The position numbers were made by a program, and so were the translations under genes. Shown here piece by piece: positions 34,219 to 41,184 of a stretch of 64,000 nucleotides of DNA. The stretch's first letter is position 1, and each line of letters opens with the position of its first letter. The stretch spans positions 62,001 through 126,000 of the forward strand of contig NZ_JARJBB010000014.1 in assembly GCF_029269835.1 (NCBI RefSeq). Reading direction: 5' to 3'. Below the pieces are notes generated by a model, which worked only from the letters and a program-made list of their open reading frames with translations, was not told the DNA's origin and did not search any database. Source of the DNA: Streptomyces tropicalis. Its GTDB lineage: Bacteria; Actinomycetota; Actinomycetes; Streptomycetales; Streptomycetaceae.

Positions 34219-34926
34219 ATGAACCTCCCGTCCCGCGCCGCCCGCGCCCTCGCCGTGGCCGCCCTCCCCCTGGTCCTGGCGGGCTGCGGCTCCCAGGACG
34301 CCACGTCGGCCAAGGCGTCGGCGGCCCCGGCCAAGGACCCCAACGCCGGTCTGTCCACCGGGACCCAGCTGAAGAAGGCGCTGGCCCCGGCGTCCTTCTT
34401 CGCCTCCGGCTTCGCGGTCGACCCGAACGGGGAGAGGGACTCCGGCGACACGTACACGCCCCCGTCGACGGCGCCCGCGGCCAAGCCCGACTGCACCAAG
34501 CTGGGCGGCACCGCCTGGATCGCGGTCACCGGCGTCACCGGGGTGTCCTTCGCGCAGAACGACTACGTCAGCAAGAACACCTCCGAGGACATCGGCCAGG
34601 AGATCGACGCCTACCGCGGCACGACGGCGGCGCAGGTCCTGAAGGACGTGGCGACGACGGCCAAGGCCTGCTCGGGCTTCACCGACTCCCAGACCCACTC
34701 CAAGGTGAAGGTCGCCGCCGTGTCCACGCCCGGCCTGGGCGACGACGCCTGGACCGTCACGCTCACCGACTCCGCGTGGCAGAACGGCAGCACGCTGATC
34801 GCCGCCCGCGTCGGCACGAACGTCGTCAGTGTGATGTCGACGGACGGCCACGACAACGGCGCGGCGACCGCGAAGAAGCTGACCCAGCGCATCGTCGCCT
34901 CCCTGAACGCGTCCGCCAAGAAGTAG
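34219..34926 (+). CDS. Lipoprotein, sensor-domain-like
   Basis: A 235-residue lipoprotein. The signal peptide ends in LVLAGCGS (lipid-modified Cys about 21). The mature part has a disordered linker and then an alpha/beta domain with CTKLGGTAWIAVTG, KACSGFTDSQTHSKV, and a C-terminal segment VGTNVVSVMSTDGHDNGAATAKKL. This resembles the extracellular sensor domain of mycobacterial PknH-type kinases. The two Cys residues could be disulfide-linked. The start is the ATG at 34219, with AAGGA six nt upstream. The ligand is unknown. Confidence 0.82.
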   Translation: MNLPSRAARALAVAALPLVLAGCGSQDATSAKASAAPAKDPNAGLSTGTQLKKALAPASFFASGFAVDPNGERDSGDTYTPPSTAPAAKPDCTKLGGTAWIAVTGVTGVSFAQNDYVSKNTSEDIGQEIDAYRGTTAAQVLKDVATTAKACSGFTDSQTHSKVKVAAVSTPGLGDDAWTVTLTDSAWQNGSTLIAARVGTNVVSVMSTDGHDNGAATAKKLTQRIVASLNASAKK

Positions 34927-34972
34927 CGCGTCCCAGGCCGCCCGGGACCGGCCTGCGCGGGCCTCGGGTGGC

Positions 34973-34978
34973 CTAGTC
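34973..34978 (+). promoter_or_regulatory. Putative -10 for the 35012 gene
   Basis: TAGTCT, a strong Streptomyces -10, 33 nt upstream of the chosen start. Confidence 0.4.
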
Positions 34979-35011
34979 TTTACCCCCTTGCACCGCCTTG
35001 GGGGGATGAAG

Positions 35012-35383
35012 ATGGAGAAGCGCCTGGAGGCCGGCTGGCTCCAGCGGATCGCCTGGTCGGTCCTGGCCTGGGGATCGCTGGGCCTGCTGGTCTGGGTCCC
35101 GTTCCTGTACGTGGCGATCCGCCGCGGCCGCCGCTCGGACTGGGGGGCGTTCGCCGTCTTCGTCTTCTACGAGTGCGCGACGCTCCCCTGGGCCTCGGCC
35201 ACCTCCCACGGGGACGGTGACCCGGTCCTGGGCGGCGTCGCCCTGCTGTGCCTGCTCATCGCGGCGGCGATGCTCCTGTTCGCCGTCTTCGACGGGCGCT
35301 CGGCACCGCAGCCGCAGCCGCTCTACGGGGCACCCCAGGTGCCCGCGCAGGGGCAGGCGTACGGGTACCCGTACGGGCGGTAG
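35012..35383 (+). CDS. Small membrane protein, unknown function (123 aa)
   Basis: Three hydrophobic segments: about 13-37 (WSVLAWGSLGLLVWVPFLYVA), 45-62, and 72-94 (GGVALLCLLIAAAMLLFAVF). A Pro/Gln/Tyr-rich tail with repeated PQPQPLYGAPQ and YGYPYGR follows. No family was recognised. ATGs at 35006 and 35012 are both possible; the G-run ending at 35005 abuts the first and is well spaced from the second. It converges with the ATPase gene. Confidence 0.72.
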   Translation: MEKRLEAGWLQRIAWSVLAWGSLGLLVWVPFLYVAIRRGRRSDWGAFAVFVFYECATLPWASATSHGDGDPVLGGVALLCLLIAAAMLLFAVFDGRSAPQPQPLYGAPQVPAQGQAYGYPYGR

Positions 35384-35402
35384 CCGGACCGCCCAGGCCG
35401 GT

Positions 35403-35822
35403 TCAGGCGGCGGCCAGTTCGCACCAGACGACCTTGCCCCGGTTGCCCTCCCTCGCCAGCGGCTGCCAGCCCCACAGATCGGCGCAGGCCCGGACGAGTC
35501 CGAGCCCCCGCCCCTCCTCCAGGTCGGTGACCTGCTCCAACGACACCGGCGGTTCCGGCGGAGCGGGGTCCGCGTCCCACGCCCCGATCCGTAACACGCC
35601 CGCCGCCCAGCGCACCCGCAGGGCGGCGGGCCCCTTGGTGTGCCGTACGGCGTTGGAGACCAGCTCGGCGGCGAGCAGTTCGGCCACGTCGACGAGACGG
35701 ATCAGCCCGTGCATGGTCAGGATCAGCCGGAGTGTGCGGCGGCTGACAGTGACGGCGCGGGGGTCGTGGGGGATGTAGAGGCAGTACTCCCACGGGTCGG
35801 TGGGGGGACCGGTCTCGGGCAT
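35403..35822 (-). CDS. RsbW/SpoIIAB-type ATP-binding protein
   Basis: A 139-residue GHKL-fold ATPase. The N-box is ELLAAELVSNAVRHT, the G1-like segment is WDADP, and the G2 segment is EGRGLGLVRACADLWG. Such short free-standing domains are abundant in Streptomyces. Some are anti-sigma factors, but most have unknown partners. The ATG at 35822 has GGAG 8 nt upstream. It lies next to an XRE-DUF5753/DUF397 pair, a frequent combination in the genus. Confidence 0.88.
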   Translation of the reverse strand: MPETGPPTDPWEYCLYIPHDPRAVTVSRRTLRLILTMHGLIRLVDVAELLAAELVSNAVRHTKGPAALRVRWAAGVLRIGAWDADPAPPEPPVSLEQVTDLEEGRGLGLVRACADLWGWQPLAREGNRGKVVWCELAAA

Positions 35823-36057
35823 GGGTCAACTCCGTCTGAATGCAGTGGGCTTGTGGCTGTGTCGTCACGGATGCGGGTGGTGGCCTGTCGCGTCCGTCAT
35901 GGCAGGACGGAGCGGTGCGCTTCCGGAGTCCCGGGGTTCCGCAGCGTGTGCGTCGCGTCACCGACGGTAGACCTTAGAATTAAGAGTCTGCAAGCGATCC
36001 CGTAGCCTGACCCCCGAACGGGTCGCCTGGGCAGGCATGTTCAGCAAGGAGCGGTCA

Positions 36058-36909
36058 ATGGGGACCAAGCGTGAACCCACAGCGCGGCAGACGCGGCTGG
36101 CCCTGGAACTGCGCAGACTCCGCGAGGCCGCAGGCATCAGCTCACGGGAAGCCGCGGCCTTGCTCGGCGTGAACTCCGTCCAGATCAGCCAGATCGAGTC
36201 CGGCGCCTCAGGAGTGAGCGAGCAGCGCCTGCGACGCATGGCCTCCAACTATGCGTGCACAGATCAGCAGTTCATCGACGCCTTGGCCGGGATGGTCAGA
36301 GATCGGCCGGAAGGGTGGTGGGAGGAGTACCGCGGACAGCTACCCACACCATTCCTGGACCTCGCCGAACTGGAACACCACTCCACATACCGGCACGACG
36401 TTGAGCTCCTCTTCGTTCCCGGACTGCTCCAGACACCCGAGTACGCCCGCGCCGCCTTCTCCTCCAGAGTCCCCGAGCTCCCCGACGAGGAGCTCGAACT
36501 ACGTGTCCGTCATCGTATGCAGCGCAAGGCGATCTTCGTGGGCCCGGATCCCGTCCCCTACGAAGCCGTGGTGCATGAGGCAGCCCTACGCATCAGAGTC
36601 AGCGGCCGAGCGACAGCAAGAGCACAGTTGCTCCGCGTCCTGGAACTCTCGGAGGCAGATCACATCACCGTGCGTGCCATCCCCCTCGACATGGATGGTT
36701 TCGGTGCAGCCTGGAGTCCGATGATGCTGGCCGGCGGCGCCGTGCCCAAACTGGACACAGCTGTTCGCGACGCACCTCACGGCACCGGCTTCATTGATTC
36801 CGAGGCCCAACTCGGCCTCTTTCGAACGCTTTTCCGTAGGGTGGAAGCTGTTTCGCTCGACCCTGCTCGTTCGCGTGACTTCATCCACAGACTGGCCAAG
36901 GAGCTGTGA
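36058..36909 (+). CDS. XRE-family regulator with DUF5753
   Basis: A 283-residue protein. An N-terminal helix-turn-helix covers about 12-70 (TRLALELRRLREAAGISSREAAALLGVNSVQISQIESG). A DUF5753 domain follows (EYRGQLPTPFLDLAELE, FVPGLLQTPEYARA, RHRMQRKAIF). This type pairs with DUF397 proteins in systems related to WhiJ/BldB-type developmental control. The ATG at 36058 has AGGAG seven nt upstream; an earlier ATG at 36037 lacks one. Base composition is lower in G+C than its neighbours, consistent with mobility. Confidence 0.92.
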   Translation: MGTKREPTARQTRLALELRRLREAAGISSREAAALLGVNSVQISQIESGASGVSEQRLRRMASNYACTDQQFIDALAGMVRDRPEGWWEEYRGQLPTPFLDLAELEHHSTYRHDVELLFVPGLLQTPEYARAAFSSRVPELPDEELELRVRHRMQRKAIFVGPDPVPYEAVVHEAALRIRVSGRATARAQLLRVLELSEADHITVRAIPLDMDGFGAAWSPMMLAGGAVPKLDTAVRDAPHGTGFIDSEAQLGLFRTLFRRVEAVSLDPARSRDFIHRLAKEL

Positions 36910-36917
36910 GGCGCATC

Positions 36918-37118
36918 GTGATCACCCCCGACAAATGGCGGAAGTCCTCCTACTCCGGGGGCGGCGACGGCAACAACTGCGTAGAGATGGCCGACACCCG
37001 CACCCACATAGCCGTGCGCGACTCGAAGGCCCCGGCCGGGGCCGTCCTCGTCTTCCCGGCCGGAGCGTTCAGCGCCTTCGTCGACGCCCTGAAGGGCTAC
37101 ACCGGGTTCCGCGGCTGA
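36918..37118 (+). CDS. DUF397 protein
   Basis: A 66-residue partner of the upstream XRE regulator. It shows the family core WRKSSYSGGGDGNNCVEMAD and VAVRDSK-type VRDSKAPAGAVLVF, ending in the usual FVDALKGYT. DUF397 proteins are thought to counteract or activate their cognate XRE protein. The GTG at 36918 has GAGG six nt upstream. A GTG at 36906 would overlap the regulator's stop by 4 nt but has poor spacing. The 3' end overlaps the converging gene by 22 nt. Confidence 0.87.
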   Translation: MITPDKWRKSSYSGGGDGNNCVEMADTRTHIAVRDSKAPAGAVLVFPAGAFSAFVDALKGYTGFRG

Positions 37119-38227
37119 CCGGCTCGCGCGGGCGGCGCCGGGCGACCGGCCCTCTCCCACTCCACGAAGGAGTTGGTGCGGGCGTGGATGAAGGCGTCCG
37201 CAGGGTTCGCGGCGTAGCTCCACGGGGGACTGCCGATGTAGCCGCCGACCGCGTGGAACTGCTCGACGGCCTCCGCATGGCGCTTCGTACGGAACAGCGC
37301 GTCAGCCAGGAGATGCCGCACGAAGGGAAGCCGGTGGTGACCGGGCGGCACCTGGGTGACCGCGTCGAGCACGGCATCGATGGCCGGTCCCATGAAAGGC
37401 TGCTGGTAGACCGCGGCGTCGTTCTCCCGGATGCGGTGCTCGAAGGCCGCGTAGAGACGCAGCACTCGCAGCAGACTTGCCGGAGGGGCCGAGGCAGCAG
37501 CCTCCTCGGCGAAGGCGAACATCAACTCGTCGGAACCCCGCCACTTGGCACACCAGTACTGCAGCGCGCGGGTGTGAGCGCCGAAATGGTACGGGTCACG
37601 GGCCACGACCTCGGCCCACAGCGCACGGAAGTCCCCGTGCGACCATCCCAGTCCCTGGGCGATGGTGAGCTGCGCGATCCAGGGGCTGGGGTCCTCGGGT
37701 GCCATCCGCGCAGCCTCCTGGCAGGCGGGCAGCGCCTCGGCCAGCAGTCGGCGGAAGCCCTCGAACTGCTCCGCCGTGGTGTACTTCGCACGCTTCGCTC
37801 CCCTCACCTCGCCCGCGAGCACGACGAGGGCGTCGGCGTGGACCAGGGCGGCGGCCGGGTCGTGGGGGTACTCCGTGCGCCACGCCTTGAGCCATGCGTC
37901 GTCCTGCACGGCCGCGTGGGCGAGGATGCCGAGCCGGTACCACCTCAGGTCCCAGTCCCGGCCCGCCTCCGCGAGATAGGCGGCCGCCCGACGCCAGTCA
38001 CCGGCGACCGCCGCGGCCGCGACGGCGTCGCCCTCCGGGTCCGGACCCGCGAAGCGGGCGTCGAGCCGGTCGCCCGGTACGAGCCCGTACTTGGCGGGGT
38101 CGATGACGATCGGTTTCTTCGCCGCGGCCGCGGCACGCTTGGCGCGCGCCTTGCGGGCGTTGAGAGGAATGGAGATGGCGGCGTAGCCGAGCAGGCCGGT
38201 GCCGGCTATGGCGACGAATGGGTTCAC
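37097..38227 (-). CDS. Helical-repeat (TPR-like) membrane-anchored protein
   Basis: A 376-residue protein. One N-terminal hydrophobic segment (FVAIAGTGLLGYAAISI) is followed by a basic patch and then an all-helical region with TPR-like features. These include repeated Trp-x-x-Ala blocks (GDWRRAAAYLAEAGRDWDLRWYRLGILA) and residues such as ACQEAARMAPEDPSPW. No specific family is identified. It lies directly upstream of the M48 peptidase on the reverse strand order, and the two may form an operon. The start is the GTG at 38227, which is weakly supported. Confidence 0.72.
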   Translation of the reverse strand: MNPFVAIAGTGLLGYAAISIPLNARKARAKRAAAAAKKPIVIDPAKYGLVPGDRLDARFAGPDPEGDAVAAAAVAGDWRRAAAYLAEAGRDWDLRWYRLGILAHAAVQDDAWLKAWRTEYPHDPAAALVHADALVVLAGEVRGAKRAKYTTAEQFEGFRRLLAEALPACQEAARMAPEDPSPWIAQLTIAQGLGWSHGDFRALWAEVVARDPYHFGAHTRALQYWCAKWRGSDELMFAFAEEAAASAPPASLLRVLRLYAAFEHRIRENDAAVYQQPFMGPAIDAVLDAVTQVPPGHHRLPFVRHLLADALFRTKRHAEAVEQFHAVGGYIGSPPWSYAANPADAFIHARTNSFVEWERAGRPAPPARAGQPRNPV

Positions 38228-38271
38228 GGAGGGCGTCCAGAGGTAGGGGTGGAAGGGGGCCGTCGCTGGGT

Positions 38272-39927
38272 TCAGGGTGCGAACGGCCGGGAGGAGTGCA
38301 GCGCTTCGGCGCCGGGGCCCGCTGCGATCAAGGTCCGCAGGGGCTCGGTGTCACAGGGGTCGGCCACGACGGCGTTCAGCGCCGACTCCACCGCGCCGAA
38401 GAGACCGTCGGGCGCGATCGTCCGTACCGGCGGGCCGGCCCACGACAACTCCCAGGTCAGGTGACCGGCCTCCACCAGGGCGAGAAGTGACAGGTGATGC
38501 AGGGCGTGCCGGAAGGCTGTACGGGCGAATTCGCGGGACGCGCGTCCGGTGCTGCGGGCGGCCACGTCGGACCGAGGCAACCGTGCGGCGACCTCGAACC
38601 ACGTTCCGCGGTCGACCAGGTCCAGCAGCGCCTCCACGCCGGCGCGGGCTGCGGGATCGGCACCAGACGGGGCGGCGCCGGCGGCGAGGGCGTCGCGCAG
38701 CGGCTGAGCGGCGCGCATGTGCTCGGCCAGGCGCAGGTGCTTCGGCAGATCCGGCCAGGCCACACGCCGAGACTGAGCGCCCGGGCCCGGCCTCGATTGC
38801 ATTTCCAACTCCGCGCAAAGGTGATCCGGTGCGCACAGCAGGGCTGCCGCGGGGAGCGGCTCGGCGTCGGGCCGGCGCCCGTCGTCGGCGAGGGCTTCCA
38901 GTGCGGCGATCCGGTCGGCGGCGGGTGGGTGCGAGTCGTACGCCGATGCCGCGTCCGGGGGCGGGAACCGCTCCGCCTCCGCCAACTCGCACGCGCGGGT
39001 GCCGTCCGCGAGGAAGAGGCTGAAACCTCCGTGCAGCAGGCCGGCGGGCGGGAACAGTCCCACCGCGCTTCCCATCAGGGCGTAGTCCGTCCAGTAGACG
39101 TCGTGTGCGGCCTCCAGGACCGGGATACGGCGCAGTGCCGCGACGGCGTTGTCCCGCCCCGCGACCCGGGCGGCCACCAGATCGGCGGCGAACTCCTGCC
39201 GACGGCTCACCGACTGCGTGGCACGCAGGCAGAACCGGGCGTAGACGGTGAACAGCTTCGCCAGGTGGTGGTCGGGGCCGGGCGGCGACTGCCGCGCCCC
39301 CTTCTCGTCTGCGGCCGGCTCGGCTCGCTCGCGCAGCGCGAGCACCGTCCGCAGGAGACGGTGGCGAGTAGTCCACACCGTTGCCGCCCACCGGACATCG
39401 CCGTTGGCGTAGTGCCCGAGTTCATGGGCGAGGACGGCGTCCAGCTGGTCCCGGGACAGCCCGAGCAACAGCGGCACCCCGAGGTAGAGGCGTCGCTCAC
39501 CCGGGATCACGCCCCAACGACGGTCCTGCCGAACCCCGGCAGCGGCCTCGGCCGTGAGCACCAGCTCGGTCGGCGGGCGGGTTCCCACCGCCTCGGCGAC
39601 CTGTCGCACCCGCTCCCATAGTCCGGGCTGCGCCCGCGGCGTCACGGACAGACCGTACGGCTGCTCTTCGCACTTGTCCGCACGGCGGACGAGGAACACT
39701 CCCCGAACGAGGGCCCAGGCGATGGCCACCGATCCAAGCAGCCCCTCCAGTCCGTTGAAGGTGAAGACCTGCCCCTCGCAGACGAGAATCCAGTCGCCGA
39801 CAACCAGCATGGCGAGGACCACCAGCGCCAAGGGGTAGTGCCCTACGAGGAGCCCCAAAGAGAGCAGAGCTCGCGCCGAGCGGCCAGACGCATACCGACC
39901 ATGTCTCTTCACGTCCACGTCATTCAT
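38272..39927 (-). CDS. M48-family membrane metalloprotease
   Basis: A 551-residue protein. Two N-terminal hydrophobic segments (about 20-45 and 58-80) precede the zinc site HELGHYANGD near residue 165. The third ligand Glu lies in SRRQEFAADLVAARVAG near 245. This is the M48 (HtpX/Ste24-like) pattern. The long C-terminal region of about 280 residues has repeated Ala/Leu helices and SHPPAADRIAALEAL, typical of M48 proteins. The role is unknown, perhaps membrane-protein quality control. Its start overlaps the DUF4304 stop by 8 nt. Confidence 0.87.
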   Translation of the reverse strand: MNDVDVKRHGRYASGRSARALLSLGLLVGHYPLALVVLAMLVVGDWILVCEGQVFTFNGLEGLLGSVAIAWALVRGVFLVRRADKCEEQPYGLSVTPRAQPGLWERVRQVAEAVGTRPPTELVLTAEAAAGVRQDRRWGVIPGERRLYLGVPLLLGLSRDQLDAVLAHELGHYANGDVRWAATVWTTRHRLLRTVLALRERAEPAADEKGARQSPPGPDHHLAKLFTVYARFCLRATQSVSRRQEFAADLVAARVAGRDNAVAALRRIPVLEAAHDVYWTDYALMGSAVGLFPPAGLLHGGFSLFLADGTRACELAEAERFPPPDAASAYDSHPPAADRIAALEALADDGRRPDAEPLPAAALLCAPDHLCAELEMQSRPGPGAQSRRVAWPDLPKHLRLAEHMRAAQPLRDALAAGAAPSGADPAARAGVEALLDLVDRGTWFEVAARLPRSDVAARSTGRASREFARTAFRHALHHLSLLALVEAGHLTWELSWAGPPVRTIAPDGLFGAVESALNAVVADPCDTEPLRTLIAAGPGAEALHSSRPFAP

Positions 39928-40360
39928 TCAGCCGTCGCTGTTCCTGCAACGCGGGTACGGCATAGTCCACGCACGCCGACAGAACCCGACGTGCGAGATC
40001 ATCCGACTCGGTGTCATTCGTGACGGTCCACCAGAAATCCTGCCCACCTGGCATCAGCTCCCCGACCCTCTTCCACCAAGCCCACTTCCCGTACACCTTA
40101 TTCGGACTCGGCCGGCCCGGGAACTTGGCACCCGCATCCAGGACTTCCTGCCACTTCTCTTTGGAAACTGCCGCGACATTGATCGTGAAGCGCAACCGAG
40201 CCGCGGTCGCCCCCGACGATTTCTGAATCCCGAGCAGGAGCCACACACGAGAGTCCGGCAGCTCGAACACCTGCCCGGAGCCCGTAAAGCCAAGCTTTCG
40301 CAGCTCGGGAGACAATCCCGTACGAATCGCCGCCGTAAGCACTTCATGCGCAGTCGTCAC
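39920..40360 (-). CDS. DUF4304 protein
   Basis: A 146-residue protein. LSPELRKLGFTGSGQVFELPD, VWLLLGIQKSSGATAARLRFTINVAAVSKEKW and GELMPGGQDFWWTV match the DUF4304 family, a fold of unknown role often found beside polymorphic toxins, where it may act in immunity. Here it lies between the M48 gene and the RHS/Imm26 module, overlapping the M48 start. The GTG at 40360 is preferred; several longer starts in frame are possible. Confidence 0.82.
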   Translation of the reverse strand: MTTAHEVLTAAIRTGLSPELRKLGFTGSGQVFELPDSRVWLLLGIQKSSGATAARLRFTINVAAVSKEKWQEVLDAGAKFPGRPSPNKVYGKWAWWKRVGELMPGGQDFWWTVTNDTESDDLARRVLSACVDYAVPALQEQRRLNE

Positions 40361-40508
40361 GTAACGCCCCCGGAGTCCACACGGCTGCATAGAGGTCACC
40401 ACCGCCGTGCTCAGCAGCGGCACCCAGTGCTCACCCAGCACCTCGTCCCCCCTGTGGAGGGACTCCGGGCTGGTCCACGGCAGCATCCGGGCCCCCGACC
40501 CGACTGCA

Positions 40509-40541
40509 GAAGCCCCGCCAGGACGCATCTGACGGGGCTTC
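40509..40541 (-). terminator. Terminator-like hairpin after the immunity gene
   Basis: GAAGCCCCG (40509-40517) pairs with CGGGGCTTC (40533-40541), and CAG/CTG pairs inside. The rest of 40361-40690 shows no convincing gene. Confidence 0.55.
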
Positions 40542-40690
40542 ACATTTGCAGTACGAAATGATCCGGGATGGCCGACCAGCCGCGGACAGACGGTCGGCAC
40601 GCTCGTGCCGCCCGGTGTCACCTTGGCCACCTGGAAGACTGGCTGGTAGCGCTCGCGAGCAACGAGGAGATCGATCGCCCCCGTAGAGCC

Positions 40691-41143
40691 TTACTGCTTG
40701 ACTCTCATCGACTCGACGAACCTGTTCGGACGCTCAGCGTAATGATCTTCGATTCGCGTCTCAATGTGCTCAGCCGACCAAACAGCACTGCGCTCCAAGC
40801 CGACACATTCCACAGGTGATACCACGGTTTCCTTTCCGTCAGCATCAACAATCACGCAGTCGGCACGATTGAGGATGTCCTGTCGAAAGAAAGCAGGAAT
40901 CGGCGGTAGGGATTCCTTTGGAGCGCGAGAAATGATCGACCCCCATCGCCCTTTCGAATAGGCAGAGTTATGAACGGCAATGATGAACAACGGGTCTTGC
41001 TCAAAGCTGGTCAACCCCTCCCCCACAGCCAGATCCCTGTAGAAAGCCATATAAGGGCGCACACCCAGCATCACCCCATATGCGAATTGACCGTCGGGCA
41101 ACGACAACCTGAGGATGCCTCCGGCCGTGAATCGTACAGACAT
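40691..41143 (-). CDS. Imm26-like immunity protein for the RHS toxin
   Basis: A 150-residue protein. It begins MSVRFTAGGILRLSLPDGQFAYGVMLGVRPYMAFYRDL, a start typical of Imm26-type immunity proteins (a Gly-Gln-Phe-Ala-Tyr-Gly turn and a conserved FYD-like strand). Later blocks are ISRAPKESLPPIPAFF and the C-terminal CVGLERSAVWSAEHIETRI. It starts 41 nt after the stop of the giant RHS gene on the same strand, the classic toxin-immunity arrangement. The ATG at 41143 is preferred (GGGAGAAG upstream); a TTG eight codons earlier is possible. Composition is markedly A+T-richer than the toxin body. Confidence 0.75.
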   Translation of the reverse strand: MSVRFTAGGILRLSLPDGQFAYGVMLGVRPYMAFYRDLAVGEGLTSFEQDPLFIIAVHNSAYSKGRWGSIISRAPKESLPPIPAFFRQDILNRADCVIVDADGKETVVSPVECVGLERSAVWSAEHIETRIEDHYAERPNRFVESMRVKQ

Positions 41144-41184
41144 CCCCAGGCTTCTCCCATCTCGCAAGTATTCTGCAGATGCAA

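Noticed and set aside
40568..40819. Small plus-strand gene antisense to the immunity gene 3' end
   Set aside because: No ribosome site, no recognisable sequence, and it overlaps a supported minus-strand gene.
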